Shown piece by piece: positions 16,045 through 26,880 of a stretch of DNA of 64,000 nt. The translations under genes were made by a program, and so were the position numbers. Position 1 is the stretch's first letter. Every line of letters begins with the position of its first letter. The notes beneath the pieces were generated by a model, which was not told the origin of the DNA, ran no database searches, and saw only the letters and a program-made list of their open reading frames with translations. This DNA comes from Streptomyces sp. TG1A-8 (GTDB lineage Bacteria > Actinomycetota > Actinomycetes > Streptomycetales > Streptomycetaceae), in NCBI RefSeq assembly GCF_030499535.1, contig NZ_JASTLB010000001.1:6634001-6698000 (forward strand). Direction: 5' to 3'.

Positions 16045-17241
16045 ATGAAGGAACTTCTGAGCTTACCGTTCGAAAATCCGGACATCATCGGCATCGCGCC
16101 CCAGATGCTCGCCTTGCAGAAGGAGGGGCCGATCGCCAAGGTGCGGACCGCCGGTGAAGACGCCTGGCTGGTCACCCGCTACGACGAGGTGAGGACGCTG
16201 CTCGCCGACCGCCGGCTCCGTCTCAGTGACCCCAAGCCGCAGCCGTCGGCCAAGAGCGCGGCCAGGAACTTCATGGTCGCGCTGATGGCCGGGGACGACC
16301 ACGAGACCGAGCCCACCAGACATGCGCAGATGCGTGCGCTGCTCGTGCCCCGGTTCTCCACGCGCCGGATGCGCCTGATGAAGACCCGGATCGAGCACCA
16401 CGTGGACGAGCTGCTCGACCAGTTGGCCGCCAGCACTCCGCCGGCCGACCTGCACCACGCGCTGTCGTTTCCGTTGCCGACCATGGTGGTCTGCGATCTG
16501 CTCGGCGTGCCGTTGGCCGACCGGGAGCGGTTCGGACAGTGGGCGAGAGGCACATTCGACCAGAGCGACAACCAGCACTCGGCGAACACCTTCCAGCAGG
16601 TTGTCGATTACATGATGGAACTGGTGGCGCGCAAGCGAACCGAGCCGGGCGACGACCTCCTGTCCGAACTGATCGCCGAGAAGGGCAGCGCACTGTCCGA
16701 CGCGGACATCGCCCACTTGGGCAACGCCGTGCTGTTGTTCGGCTACGAGACCACCATCGCGCGCATCGACCTGGGCGTCCTGCTGCTGCTGCGCAACCCG
16801 GCCCAGCGTGCCCTGCTGGTCGAAAAGCCCGAACTCGCACCGGCTGCGGTCGAGGAGATCCTGCGCCTGGGCGTCGGCGGCAACGGATCCAACGCGCTGA
16901 TACCCCGCTACGCGCACGGCGACATCACCGTCGGCGAGACGGTGATCCGGACCGGGGACGCGGTGATGCTGGCCATCGGCGCGGCCAACTACGACGACCG
17001 GGCGTACCCCGGTGGCGAGCTGTTCGACGTGACCCGGCACAAGCCCAAGTCGCACCTGGCGTTCGGGCACGGCGCCCGGCACTGCATCGGCCGCACACTG
17101 GCCCGGATCGAACTGACCGCGGTGTTCGAGCGGCTGTTCCGTAAACTGCCCGACCTGCGGCTCGCGGTACCCGAGGAGTCGGTGCGCTGGCAGGAGCACC
17201 GGATCACCGGCGGGTTCGACGAACTCCCCGTCACCTTCTGA
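16045..17241 (+). CDS. penM: Cytochrome P450 PenM/PntM type (CYP161C): pentalenolactone F to pentalenolactone
   Basis: 398-residue bacterial P450. The heme loop is [15 protein letters not shown] with the thiolate Cys, the K-helix EEILRL is present, and the I-helix carries LLFGYETT instead of the usual AGHETT. Three residues described as diagnostic for PntM, which performs an unusual oxidative methyl-migration rearrangement, occur here at the same numbers: M77, M81 and F232. That makes the assignment strong and separates this cluster from the neopentalenolactone (ptl) type, which lacks the activity. The ATG at 16045 is close to the palindrome and has no clear ribosome binding site, so the leader may be very short. 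Soluble; it needs ferredoxin electron donors. Confidence 0.93.
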   Translation: MKELLSLPFENPDIIGIAPQMLALQKEGPIAKVRTAGEDAWLVTRYDEVRTLLADRRLRLSDPKPQPSAKSAARNFMVALMAGDDHETEPTRHAQMRALLVPRFSTRRMRLMKTRIEHHVDELLDQLAASTPPADLHHALSFPLPTMVVCDLLGVPLADRERFGQWARGTFDQSDNQHSANTFQQVVDYMMELVARKRTEPGDDLLSELIAEKGSALSDADIAHLGNAVLLFGYETTIARIDLGVLLLLRNPAQRALLVEKPELAPAAVEEILRLGVGGNGSNALIPRYAHGDITVGETVIRTGDAVMLAIGAANYDDRAYPGGELFDVTRHKPKSHLAFGHGARHCIGRTLARIELTAVFERLFRKLPDLRLAVPEESVRWQEHRITGGFDELPVTF

Positions 17242-17786
17242 ATGGCATTGCACGAGCGGAAACACAACTGTCCACCGTTCACGGCCATGGGCGGCACGTA
17301 TCGCGAGACCGGTTCGAAGCTCACGAATTGGCCGTGGTGGTCCTTCCCGCACGTTCAGTGCTCCAGCCGTCGATCATGATCGGGCGTGGTGAGGTGCTGC
17401 CCTTCGTGATCGCCGAGCCGCAGCACGGGGTGGTGGACCGTGCCGATGCCGTCGAGCCCTCCTGGTTCCACCAGCCGTCTCCCGGCGGCGCAGTGAACAG
17501 CGCAATCCGCGGTGGTCGCCCGGCGCGGGCTGGGCGATGCTCCACACCGGCGCCGGGTTCGTGCCGGCCTCCCGGCGCGTCCGGGACCGTCGGCCGCCGC
17601 GGTGGCCGGACTCCCTCGACCCCCAGCGGTTCCGCCCCGACCCGGGGGGCAAGGACCTGCGACGGGCCCGGGAAGACGGCCTCGAGCGGGGCGCCGCACT
17701 GTTCGACGGGGGTGACGGAAAGCGGAGCCGGTGCGTCTGTGCGGATCCGGCGGGACACCCGTCCCGTCTCGTCCGCGCTGTGTGCG
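17242..17786. other. Spacer between convergent penM and penR
   Basis: 545 bases without a recognised gene. Several frames are open (for example 17328-18290 plus, 17355-17699 minus), but none resembles a known family and their composition is that of antisense or non-coding GC-rich DNA. No strong terminator hairpin was seen. Confidence 0.45.
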
Positions 17787-18254
17787 TTACCGCTGTGCGG
17801 CCTCGCCGTTCCCGAGTTCCGCCAGCCGGGTCAGGGCCGGGAGGGCCGCCGCGATCGCCTGGCGTTCCTCGGGCGTCAGCTGGACGACGAGGCGGTGCAG
17901 ATGGCGGCTGCGGTCCTCGTGCCGGGCCTCGCCGATCCTGCGGCCGGCCTCGGTGATGTGGACCAGGGCGGCCCGGCCGTCCGCCGGGTCCGGGCGGCGT
18001 TCCACGAGTCCGTCGCGTTCGAGGCGGGTGACCAGCTGGGTGAGCCCCGGCTGGCTCATCTGTTCGGTTCTGACCAGTTCGGTCAGCCGTCTCGGGCCAC
18101 CGACGGCCAGGGTGTCCAGCACGGAGAGCGTCGTGAACGACAGCTTCTGCACGGCGGGAAGCCGGATGTAGTAGCGGTTGAAGCTTTCGATCGCCCGGGT
18201 GAGGCCACCGATGTCCAAGTCGGTGTCGTGCGCGGTGCGCTTTGCAGGAGTCAC
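17787..18254 (-). CDS. penR: MarR-family regulator PenR/PntR type
   Basis: About 155-residue winged-helix MarR protein. The recognition region reads QLSFTTLSVLDTLAVGG-like, then PRRLTELVRTEQMSQPGLTQ (helix-turn-helix), the wing VERRPDPADGRAALVHIT, and a long dimer helix LTPEERQAIAAALPALTRL. Known PenR/PntR proteins control the terminal P450 gene of pentalenolactone biosynthesis and respond to pathway lactones. Start: GTG 18254 is proposed; TTG 18272 would add six residues, and both have poor ribosome binding sites. A TATAAT-like hexamer lies just upstream, so the mRNA may be nearly leaderless. It converges with penM across 545 bases and is divergent from penH. Confidence 0.85.
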   Translation of the reverse strand: MTPAKRTAHDTDLDIGGLTRAIESFNRYYIRLPAVQKLSFTTLSVLDTLAVGGPRRLTELVRTEQMSQPGLTQLVTRLERDGLVERRPDPADGRAALVHITEAGRRIGEARHEDRSRHLHRLVVQLTPEERQAIAAALPALTRLAELGNGEAAQR

Positions 18255-18269
18255 CCTAGAAATGTATCG

Positions 18270-18289
18270 CAAGATTATATAAGCTCTTG
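18270..18289. promoter_or_regulatory. Inverted repeat CAAGA-N10-TCTTG at the penR promoter
   Basis: A 5-bp inverted repeat whose spacer contains the penR TATAAT-like hexamer; it overlaps the start region of penR. It is a possible autoregulatory site and divergent operator for penH. The repeat is short, so confidence is low. Confidence 0.35.
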
Positions 18290-18416
18290 ATCGATCGATT
18301 TGCTAGAACATTGTCTGGCGCGTGGTCTGTGACGGATCACAACGCGCCGGCACATCATCGACCTCAGGAGCGACGGCGCTCCAGTGCCACTGGACCGTCC
18401 GGTGAGGGACACACCC

Positions 18417-18512
18417 ATGACTGTGCGTGTCGGTATCAACGGTTGCGGAGAGGTGCGCACGACGGCCCATTCGCCCGCCTACCCCTCCCCGCTCACCCAA
18501 CCGCCCCTCTGA
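18417..18512 (+). pseudogene. 5' stub of a second GAPDH gene (gap remnant)
   Basis: ATG at 18417 opens MTVRVGINGCGEVRTTAHSP and then drifts, stopping at 18510-18512. The first nine residues match a GAPDH N terminus (MTVRVGINGFGRIGR); the frame is then unrelated. In the S. avermitilis ptl cluster gap1 is directly upstream of ptlH, and this stub lies directly upstream of penH. The simplest reading is that an ancestral gap gene at the canonical place was deleted, while a full gap1 persists at 13245-14255. Confidence 0.75.
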
Positions 18513-18613
18513 TCGGTCCAGCCCCCACCATCCTGAACGCCGGCACCGGCCGTCCCCCGTCACCTCCGTCTCACCCGGCGCCATCGAAGTCGTCGGCCCA
18601 CCCGGATGTTTGA

Positions 18614-19507
<894 letters not shown>

Positions 19508-19566
19508 CATTGTTACCTCCACACCCGCCTCAACCGTCCCCCCACAAACGCCTGGGTAGGCAGCGC

Positions 19567-21021
19567 ATGACGAAACGCGAGGGCCTCTCCCCTCTGAAGG
19601 AGCCCAACGCGACACCGGAGTCCCCGGCCGGCACACAACCGGTCGCCGCGGGGCTCAGTGGCATCGCCCTCGTGGTGGTGCTCACCGGATACGCCCTGTC
19701 CATCGTGGACGCCTCCATTGTCAACGTGGCGCTGACCTCGATCAGCGACGACCTGCACGGAGGCCCCGCCGCACTGGAGCTGGTGGTGTCCGGCTACGGC
19801 CTCACCTACGCCCTCGGCCTGGTGCTGGGCGGACGGCTGGGCGACGCCTTCGGCAGACGGCGCCTGTACGCCTGGGGACTCGCGGCGTTCACCGTGACCT
19901 CGGCGCTGTGCGGACTCGCCCCGACCATCGAGTTCCTCGTCGCGGCCCGGCTGCTGCAGGGCGCCGCCGCCGCCATGCTCGTACCGCAGGTGCTGGCGAC
20001 GATCCAGGCGGCCACCAAGGGCCAGGCGCGCGCCCGTGCGATCGGCATGTACGGCGCGACCGCGGCCCTCGGCATGGTCGTCGGGCAGATCCTGGGCGGA
20101 CTGCTGGTCTCGCTGGACGTCGCCGGGATCGGCTGGCGGTCCGTCTTCGCGATCAACGTGCCGATCGGAGTGGCCGCGCTGCTGGCCGTCCGGCGCGTCC
20201 CCGCGACCAAGGCCGACGCGAAGCCGGGCTTCGACCTGGTGGGCACCGTGCTGTTCGGCGTCACCATGGTCTGTGTCCTGGCCCTGGTCGTGGCGGGCCC
20301 CGACCTGGGCTGGCCGCTGTGGCTGTGGTCGCTGCTCGTGGTCGCCGCGGTGGGGGTGCTGGCGCTGGTGCGGGCCGAACGCGGGCTGGAGGCACGGGGC
20401 GGCTCACCGCTGCTGTCGCCGTCGGTGCTGTCCCATCCGGGGATGCGCAGAGGGCTGGCGGCGATGGTGCCGTTCTCGGCCGGCTTCGGCGCCTTCCTGT
20501 TCGTCTACGCGCTGATCGCACAGGGGCACTTCGGCCTCGACGGGCTCGCCTCCGGCGGGGTGCTGACGCCGTTCGCCGCGGCGTTCTTCGTGGTGACGCT
20601 GTTCACCCCCAGGATCGCTGCGGCCATGGGCGGCCGGATCGTCACCCTGGGCGCCCTGATCCAGGGCACGGGCCTGCTGCTGCTGGCGCTGGTGATCCGG
20701 CTGGGCTGGCCGCACCCCTCCCTGGCGCTCGTGCTCGTCGGGATCGGCCTCTTCGGCGTGGGCGCGGCGCTGATCGGTCCGACGCTGTTCCGGACGATCC
20801 TCGCCGATGTACCCCCCGCGCAGGCCGGCATGGGCAGTGGTGTGCTGGTGACCAGCCAGCAGATGGCGACCGCGCTGGGCGCGACCGTCGGTGGAACCCT
20901 CTACGTCTCCCTGGCCGGCTGGCTGTCGACGGCGTCGGCGGTCGTGCTCGTTCTCGCCCTGTTGGCGTGTTTCTCGGTGACCGTTTTCGTGATCAGTCTG
21001 AAGCTTCCCGACCCCAGCTGA
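19567..21021 (+). CDS. penG: MFS transporter, drug:H+ antiporter 14-TM type, pentalenolactone export
   Basis: 484-residue DHA2-like major facilitator. Hydrophobic segments fit 12-14 membrane helices. Landmarks are the motif GGRLGDAFGRRRLYAWGLAA after helix 2, ARLLQGAAAAMLVPQVLATI (antiporter-type), and GMYGATAALGMVVGQILGG. In S. avermitilis the corresponding gene ptlG sits between ptlH and ptlF, and the order here is the same. The start MTKREGLS is used; the frame is open further upstream only through antisense penH sequence. Likely role: efflux of pentalenolactone or its lactone intermediates; substrate inferred from position. Confidence 0.88.
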   Translation: MTKREGLSPLKEPNATPESPAGTQPVAAGLSGIALVVVLTGYALSIVDASIVNVALTSISDDLHGGPAALELVVSGYGLTYALGLVLGGRLGDAFGRRRLYAWGLAAFTVTSALCGLAPTIEFLVAARLLQGAAAAMLVPQVLATIQAATKGQARARAIGMYGATAALGMVVGQILGGLLVSLDVAGIGWRSVFAINVPIGVAALLAVRRVPATKADAKPGFDLVGTVLFGVTMVCVLALVVAGPDLGWPLWLWSLLVVAAVGVLALVRAERGLEARGGSPLLSPSVLSHPGMRRGLAAMVPFSAGFGAFLFVYALIAQGHFGLDGLASGGVLTPFAAAFFVVTLFTPRIAAAMGGRIVTLGALIQGTGLLLLALVIRLGWPHPSLALVLVGIGLFGVGAALIGPTLFRTILADVPPAQAGMGSGVLVTSQQMATALGATVGGTLYVSLAGWLSTASAVVLVLALLACFSVTVFVISLKLPDPS

Positions 21022-21119
21022 CGCCCACTCCTCGAACGGCGCGATCTGATCCAGACCTTCTCGTCGGCAACGGCGCGCCGTCCTCCGGCGCGCCCGCGCG
21101 CAGAAGCGGAGACAGCCAA

Positions 21120-21947
21120 GTGCACTTACAGACAAGGACGGCCGTGGTGACCGGCGCGGCCAGCGGCATCGGCCTCGCCCTCAGCGCCCGCTTCGCACGG
21201 GCCGGCGCCGGCGTGGTCATGGCGGACGTCGAAGGCGACGCACTGCACCGCCGGGCCGCCGAACTCATCGAACAGGGCGCTCAGGTCACCGCGGTGACCG
21301 CCGACCTGACCGATCCGGACGCCGTCGAGCGGCTCGCGGACACGGCGTTCGACCTGCTCGGCGACATCGACGCGGTGTGCAACAACGCCGGGGTCCTCGG
21401 CCCCGTGGGGCAGCCCCTGTGGGAGGTGCCGCTGGAGCGGATGCGGCAGGTCTTCGAGGTGAACCACTGGGCGCACGTCCTGGTGGCCCGCGCCTTCGTC
21501 CCCCGGCTGCTGGAACGCGGCCGGCCCGCCCACCTGATCCACACCGCCTCGATGTCCGCCTTCGTCGTCGGCGCCGGCAGCGCCGCCTACGCCGCCTCCA
21601 AGCACGCCGACCTCGCGGTCGCCCGCAGCCTGCGCGCCGATCTGCGGGGCACCGGGATCCGGGTGTCGGTGCTGTGTCCCGGCCGGGTCGACACCCCCAT
21701 GGTCCAAGGCCTGACGGCCCCGCGCGGCGCGGGCGGCGACACCTCGGTGAGCGCCGAGGACGTCGCCGGACTCGTGTGGGAGGCCCTCGGCTCCGACCGC
21801 TTCTACCTCTTCAGCAATCCCGACGCCCCGCTGCGGCTACGCGATCAGTTCGACGACGTATGGCGTCATGTTTCCCTTCCACCCCCTTCCCCCGAGGAGG
21901 AGCTGTGGCCCGCGCCGAAAGCGACGACCGTAGCGATGAAACACTGA
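21120..21947 (+). CDS. penF: Short-chain dehydrogenase PenF/PtlF type
   Basis: 275-residue SDR. The NAD(P) motif VVTGAASGIGLAL is at residues 9-21, NNAG near residue 90, and the active-site S...YAASK motif near 157-161. PtlF oxidises 1-deoxy-11-beta-hydroxypentalenic acid to the 11-ketone, preparing it for Baeyer-Villiger lactonisation. GTG start at 21120 with GGAGA upstream. Its last 43 bases overlap the start of penE, an overlap that gives tight translational coupling. The C-terminal tail (residues 260-275) is unusually Pro/Ala-rich because it is read across the penE start region. Confidence 0.88.
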   Translation: MHLQTRTAVVTGAASGIGLALSARFARAGAGVVMADVEGDALHRRAAELIEQGAQVTAVTADLTDPDAVERLADTAFDLLGDIDAVCNNAGVLGPVGQPLWEVPLERMRQVFEVNHWAHVLVARAFVPRLLERGRPAHLIHTASMSAFVVGAGSAAYAASKHADLAVARSLRADLRGTGIRVSVLCPGRVDTPMVQGLTAPRGAGGDTSVSAEDVAGLVWEALGSDRFYLFSNPDAPLRLRDQFDDVWRHVSLPPPSPEEELWPAPKATTVAMKH

Positions 21948-23719
21948 CCATCGACCTGGAGGCGGTCAGGGAGAAATACCGGCAAGAACGCGACAAACGC
22001 AGCGTCGGCCGCACCTACCAGTTCGCGCGCGGTGACTTCAGCCGCTACGCGCGGGACCCCTACACCGAGCGGCGGGAGCGCGAGCCGCTCACCGACGAGG
22101 TGGACGTCGCCGTCATCGGCGCCGGCATCGGCGGCCTGCTGACCGGCGCCCACCTGCGCAAGGAGACCGGCCTGGAGCGCATCCGGCTGATCGACGAAGC
22201 CGGTGACGTCGGCGGCACCTGGTACTGGAACCGCTTCCCCGGCGTCCGCTGCGACGTCGAGAGCTACATCTACATGCCGCTGCTCGAAGAGATCGGCACG
22301 ATACCCACCGAGAAGTACTCCACCGGGCCCGAGATCTTCGCCCACCTCCAACGGATCGCCCACAAGTACGACCTCTACCGCGACGCCCTCTTCCAGACCA
22401 CCGTCACCGAGCTGCGCTGGGACGAGGCCGCCGGGAGGTGGCTGGTGAGCACCGACCGCGGGGATCTGATCCGGGCCCGGTACGTGGCCATGTCGATCGG
22501 TCTGATGCACCGTCCCAAACTCCCCGGGCTGCCGGGCCTGGAGACGTTCGCCGGGCACTCCTTCCACACCAGCCGCTGGGACTTCGACTACACCGGCGGT
22601 GACAGCACCGGCGGCCTGACCAAGCTGAGGGACAAGAAGGTCGGCGTCATCGGCACCGGCTCGACGACCATCCAGCTCGCCCCGCACCTCGCCGAGTGGG
22701 CCGAACAACTCGTCGTCTTCCAGCGCACCCCGGCCGCGGTCGACGTCCGCGGCAACCGGCCCACCCCGCCCGACTGGGCGGACAGCCTCGAACCGGGCTG
22801 GCAGCAGCGCCGGATGGAGAACTTCCACGCGCTGACCTCCGGCGTCCCGCAGGACGAGGACCTGGTCCAGGACCGCTGGACGCAGACCACGGCCAAGCTG
22901 GCCGCCGCGATCCTGCCCACCGGCGACACCGGGGGCGACCCGAAGGAGCGGGCGCTCGCGGCCGAGCGGGCGGACTTCCTCAAGATGGAGGAGCTGCGCG
23001 CCCGCATCGACAGCGTCGTCACCGACCCCGCGACCGCCGCCGCCCTCAAGCCGTACTACCGCGTGTACTGCAAGCGGCCCTGCTTCCACGACGGCTACCT
23101 CCAGACCTTCAACCGGCCCAACGTGACCCTGGTCGACACCCAGGGGCGGGGCGTGGAACGGCTCACCCCGGCCGGGGTGGTCGCGAACGGCCGGGAGTAC
23201 CCGGTCGACTGCCTGATCTTCGCCACCGGCTACGAGCACGAGTTCGCCGTCCCGTACACCGACCGCGCCGGCTACGACATCGTCGGCCGCGACGGCGTGA
23301 AGCTGTCGGAGAAGTGGGCGGACGGGGCACGCACCCTGCACGGACTCCAGGTGAACGGCTTCCCCAACTGCTTCATCCTGTCCAAGGTCCAGGCCGGCCG
23401 CCACGTCAACATCGCCTACATGCTGGGCGAGCAGACCCGGCACCTCGCGCACATCGTCAAGTGCGTCGAGGAGCGCGGCCACCGGGTCGTGGAGGCCTCC
23501 GAGGCCGGTGAGAAGGAATGGGTCGAGGAGATCCTCCGGCTCGCCACCAACGACATCGACTTCCTCGAGAACTGCACGCCCGGCCTCTACAACAACGAGG
23601 GCGACCCGAGCGGACTGCCCCTGCTCAACTCCAGCTACGGCGGCGGCTCGGTGGAATTCGTGAACATCCTCAGGCGCTGGCGCGAGGCGGGTGACCTCGC
23701 CGGCCTCGAACTGCGCTGA
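21905..23719 (+). CDS. penE: Baeyer-Villiger monooxygenase PenE/PntE type
   Basis: 604-residue flavin monooxygenase. FAD motif G72-x-G-x-x-G77 (VIGAGIGGLLTG), the BVMO fingerprint F-x-G-x3-H-x3-W intact as FAGHSFHTSRW near residue 215, a second Rossmann GTGSTTIQLAP near 250, and the FATGYEHEF motif. It inserts oxygen into the 11-ketone of the pentalenene skeleton to form the pentalenolactone D lactone; PtlE has a different regiochemistry and makes neopentalenolactone. With penM present, pentalenolactone chemistry is expected, but regiochemistry cannot be read by eye. GTG start with GAGGAGGAG upstream. Confidence 0.92.
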   Translation: MARAESDDRSDETLTIDLEAVREKYRQERDKRSVGRTYQFARGDFSRYARDPYTERREREPLTDEVDVAVIGAGIGGLLTGAHLRKETGLERIRLIDEAGDVGGTWYWNRFPGVRCDVESYIYMPLLEEIGTIPTEKYSTGPEIFAHLQRIAHKYDLYRDALFQTTVTELRWDEAAGRWLVSTDRGDLIRARYVAMSIGLMHRPKLPGLPGLETFAGHSFHTSRWDFDYTGGDSTGGLTKLRDKKVGVIGTGSTTIQLAPHLAEWAEQLVVFQRTPAAVDVRGNRPTPPDWADSLEPGWQQRRMENFHALTSGVPQDEDLVQDRWTQTTAKLAAAILPTGDTGGDPKERALAAERADFLKMEELRARIDSVVTDPATAAALKPYYRVYCKRPCFHDGYLQTFNRPNVTLVDTQGRGVERLTPAGVVANGREYPVDCLIFATGYEHEFAVPYTDRAGYDIVGRDGVKLSEKWADGARTLHGLQVNGFPNCFILSKVQAGRHVNIAYMLGEQTRHLAHIVKCVEERGHRVVEASEAGEKEWVEEILRLATNDIDFLENCTPGLYNNEGDPSGLPLLNSSYGGGSVEFVNILRRWREAGDLAGLELR

Positions 23720-23752
23720 CCACTCCCCCTTTTGCGAAAGGCGGCAACGCCC

Positions 23753-24652
23753 ATGGACGTAACGCCGATACCCGGCGCCGCTCTCGGCGCCGTCGTGCAC
23801 GGCGCCCGTGTCGCCGGCGACATGGACCAGACCCAGTTCGAGGAGATCTGGGCGGCGCTCGACGCACACCTCGTACTCGTCTTTCGCGGCCACGAGACCC
23901 CCTCCTACGAGGAGTTCCTGGCCTTCGGCCGCCGCTTCGGGTACATCCCGAAGACCGGTCTGACCAGCGGTGCCCACCCCGACCACAACGAGATCCTGAT
24001 CGTCTCCAACCTGGTGGAGGACGGCCGCAAGATCGGCGTCGGCGACGCCGAGTGGATGGGCTGGCACACCGACTACTCCTTCCGCCCCCGCGTCTCCCAG
24101 GTCGGCTTCCTGGAGGCCGTGGAAGTGCCGTCGTCCGGCGGCGGGGAGACCCTCTTCACCGACATGTACGCCCTGTACGAGTCGCTGTCGCCCGAAGAGC
24201 GCCGGCGCCTGCACTCCTACCGGGTCCGCCACGCCCTGCGCACCGGGTACGAGGAGACCATCGAGGAGGAACTCCAGGGCGAGGTGTCCCTCGGCGAGAA
24301 CACCGAACGGATCCAGCCCGAGGACGGCACCTCCACCATCCACCCGCTGATCGCCCGCAATCCGCGCACCGGCCGCCAGTCGGTCTACATCAGCACCCTG
24401 AACACCAAGCGGATCGTGGACCTCGCCCCCGACGACAGCCGCAAGCTGCTCGACGAACTGCTGTCGCACGCGGGCAAGCCCCAGTACACCTACGCCCACA
24501 CCTGGCAACCCGGGGACATCGTCATGTGGGACCAGCTCGGCACCATCCACGCCAAGCAGGCCTTCGACCCGGCCGAACGGCGCATCATGCGCCAGGTCGT
24601 CAGCATCTTCGACGACCCGACCGACCCCTGGCGCGCGGAGGTCGCCGCATGA
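23753..24652 (+). CDS. penD: TauD-type Fe(II)/2-oxoglutarate dioxygenase PenD/PntD type
   Basis: 299 residues. Iron ligands H105-x-D107 (GWHTDYSF), with the distal His in TIHAKQAF (about residue 266) and the 2-oxoglutarate-binding Arg in RRIMRQV. Known PenD/PntD/PtlD convert pentalenolactone D through E to F by desaturation and epoxidation. Start MDVTPIPG has GAAAGGCGG upstream. Its stop overlaps the ATG of penB as ATGA. Cytoplasmic. Confidence 0.92.
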   Translation: MDVTPIPGAALGAVVHGARVAGDMDQTQFEEIWAALDAHLVLVFRGHETPSYEEFLAFGRRFGYIPKTGLTSGAHPDHNEILIVSNLVEDGRKIGVGDAEWMGWHTDYSFRPRVSQVGFLEAVEVPSSGGGETLFTDMYALYESLSPEERRRLHSYRVRHALRTGYEETIEEELQGEVSLGENTERIQPEDGTSTIHPLIARNPRTGRQSVYISTLNTKRIVDLAPDDSRKLLDELLSHAGKPQYTYAHTWQPGDIVMWDQLGTIHAKQAFDPAERRIMRQVVSIFDDPTDPWRAEVAA

Positions 24653-25662
24653 GCACCGCTCCCGCCTGCCTCAGCCACAGCCGGACCACGATCACCCCGG
24701 CGCTGCGGGCCGCCGTCGACCGGCTCGACCACCGCTCACGTCACCAGGCGGCCTACCACTTCGGCTGGATCACCGCCGGTGGTGCGCCCACCAGAGCCGA
24801 CGCCGGCAAGGCCGTACGGCCGGCGCTCGCGCTGCTGTCGGCCGAGGCGGTCGGCGCACCCCCGGAGGTCGCCCTTCCCGGCGCCGTCGCCGTGGAGCTC
24901 GTGCACAACTTCTCCCTGGTGCACGACGACCTGATGGACGGCGACGAGGAGCGCCGCCACCGGCGCACGGTGTGGAAGCTGTGGGGCCCCTCCAGCGCCA
25001 TCCTGACCGGTGACGCGATGCTGGCGCTCGCCCAGGAGGTGCTGCTGGACACCGGGCTGCCGACGGCGGCACCCGCCGCCCGCCTGCTGGCGCGCACCAC
25101 CCGGCACCTGATCCGCGGCCAGGTCCAGGACCTGTCCTTCGAACAGCGCTCGCACGTCACGGTCGAGGAGTGCGTCGACATGGCCGCCGGCAAGACCGGC
25201 GCGCTGCTGTCGGCGAGCGCCGCGATCGGCGCCGTCCTCGCCGGGGCACCGGAGACGACGGTGGACGCGCTGGCGCTCTACGGCGACCAGGTCGGCGTCG
25301 CCTTCCAGCTCGTCGACGACGTTCTCGGCATCTGGGGCGACCCGGCCGTCACCGGCAAGTCGGTCCACTCCGATCTGCGCTCCCGCAAGAAGTCCCTGCC
25401 GGTGAGCCACGTACTGAACCAGGACGGTCCGCTCAGCGACGAGCTGGCCGCCTGGCTCACCACCCCCGGCGAACCCGACGAGGAGGAACTGCGGCGCGTG
25501 GCCGGCCTGATCGAGGGCGCCGGCGGCCGGGACTGGGCGCTGGCCGAGGCCGCCCGGCGGATGGCGCTGGCCGAGGACGCGCTGCGCAGCGTCGAGCTGG
25601 ACGCCGGCGCGCGGGAGGAACTCCTCGCGCTCGGGCGGTTCGTCGTCGACCGCGAGGCCTGA
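24649..25662 (+). CDS. penB: Farnesyl diphosphate synthase (PtlB type)
   Basis: 337-residue trans-prenyltransferase. First Asp-rich motif [11 protein letters not shown] near D93-D97, second [14 protein letters not shown] near 222, and allylic-site lysine/arginine KAVRPAL near 54-60. It condenses IPP with DMAPP/GPP to farnesyl diphosphate, the substrate for the adjacent pentalenene synthase. Product length cannot be fixed by eye, but the position next to penA strongly indicates C15. ATG overlaps the penD stop by 4 bases. Confidence 0.9.
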   Translation: MSTAPACLSHSRTTITPALRAAVDRLDHRSRHQAAYHFGWITAGGAPTRADAGKAVRPALALLSAEAVGAPPEVALPGAVAVELVHNFSLVHDDLMDGDEERRHRRTVWKLWGPSSAILTGDAMLALAQEVLLDTGLPTAAPAARLLARTTRHLIRGQVQDLSFEQRSHVTVEECVDMAAGKTGALLSASAAIGAVLAGAPETTVDALALYGDQVGVAFQLVDDVLGIWGDPAVTGKSVHSDLRSRKKSLPVSHVLNQDGPLSDELAAWLTTPGEPDEEELRRVAGLIEGAGGRDWALAEAARRMALAEDALRSVELDAGAREELLALGRFVVDREA

Positions 25663-25788
25663 GACCGGGCCGGCCCCGTACCCGCGTGCCCCTTTCCGAC
25701 TCCTGACCCTCCGACCAGCGCAGCACCCCCGCCAGGGCACCACCATGCCCGCTGCCACCCCCGCAACCCACCCCCAAGGATTCCCCCC

Positions 25789-26859
25789 ATGCCCCAGGAC
25801 GTCGACTTCCACATACCCCTGCCGGGCCGGCAGAGCCCGGACTACGCGCGGGCCGACGCCGAGCAGCTCGCCTGGCCGCGGTCGCTCGGGCTGATCAAGT
25901 CCGAGGCTGCGGCGGCGCGTCACCTGCGCGGCGGCTACGCCGACCTGGCTTCCCGCTTCTACCCGCACGCCACCGGCGCGGACCTGGACCTGGGCGTCGA
26001 CCTGATGTCGTGGTTCTTCCTCTTCGACGACCTCTTCGACGGGCCGCGCGGCGAGAACCCGCAGGAGACCAAACAGCTCACCGACGCGGTCGCGGCGGCG
26101 CTGGACGGTCCCCTCCCCGACACCGCGCCCCCCATCGCCCACGGCTTCGCCGACATCTGGCGCCGCACCTGCGAGGGCATGACACCCGCCTGGTGCGCGC
26201 GCAGCGCCCGGCACTGGCGCAGCTACTTCGACGGCTACGTCGACGAGGCGGAGAGCCGCTTCTGGGACACGCCGTACAACTCCGCGGCCCAGTACCTGGC
26301 CGTGCGCCGGCAGACCATCGGGGTGCAGCCGACGGTCGACCTCGCCGAGCGCGCGGGCCGCTTCGAGGTGCCGCACCGGGTCTTCGACAGTGCCGTGCTC
26401 TCCGCGATGCTCCAGATCGCCGTCGACGTCAACCTGCTGCTCAACGACATCGCCTCGCTGGAGAAGGAGGAGGCCCGCGGCGAGCAGAACAACATGGTCA
26501 TGATCCTGCGCCGGGAGCACGGCTGGTCCAAGGACCGCAGCGTCGCCCACATCCAGAACGAGGTGCGCGCCCGCCTTGAGCAGTACCTCCTGCTGGAGTC
26601 CTGCCTGCCGCAGGTCGGCGACATCTACCGGCTCGACGAGGCCGAGCGCGAGGCCCTGGAGCGCTACCGCAACGACGCCGTGCGCACCGTGATCCGCGGT
26701 TCCTACGACTGGCACCGCTCCTCGGGCCGCTACGACGCCGAGTTCGCGCTCGCCGCCGGTGCCCAGGGCTACCTCGAGGAGCTCGGCAGCACCACGCACA
26801 AGCACCACGCACCCTCGCCCGGCCGTCGCGGCGGCACCGCCCTGTCAACGGATCAGTGA
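25789..26859 (+). CDS. penA: Pentalenene synthase
   Basis: 356-residue class I sesquiterpene cyclase, near-identical over long stretches to the remembered S. exfoliatus enzyme. The catalytic motif is FFLFDDLFD with D80, D81 and D84, the second metal motif is NDIASLEKEE (N219 region), and the C-terminal WHRSSGRYDAEF includes the known His near 309. It cyclises farnesyl diphosphate via humulyl and protoilludyl cations to pentalenene. Start MPQDVDFHIPLPG follows CCCCCC-rich leader sequence without a strong ribosome binding site. The next gene starts 22 bases after the stop. Confidence 0.96.
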   Translation: MPQDVDFHIPLPGRQSPDYARADAEQLAWPRSLGLIKSEAAAARHLRGGYADLASRFYPHATGADLDLGVDLMSWFFLFDDLFDGPRGENPQETKQLTDAVAAALDGPLPDTAPPIAHGFADIWRRTCEGMTPAWCARSARHWRSYFDGYVDEAESRFWDTPYNSAAQYLAVRRQTIGVQPTVDLAERAGRFEVPHRVFDSAVLSAMLQIAVDVNLLLNDIASLEKEEARGEQNNMVMILRREHGWSKDRSVAHIQNEVRARLEQYLLLESCLPQVGDIYRLDEAEREALERYRNDAVRTVIRGSYDWHRSSGRYDAEFALAAGAQGYLEELGSTTHKHHAPSPGRRGGTALSTDQ

Positions 26860-26880
26860 AGACCGGAAGTTGAGGACCGA

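Noticed and set aside
17328-18290. Gene between penM and penR on the plus strand
   Set aside because: Its 3' half is antisense to penR and the 5' half has no similarity that I recognise.
21866-24550. 894-codon minus-strand ORF opposite penE and penD
   Set aside because: GC-rich antisense shadow of two clear enzymes; no domain recognised.
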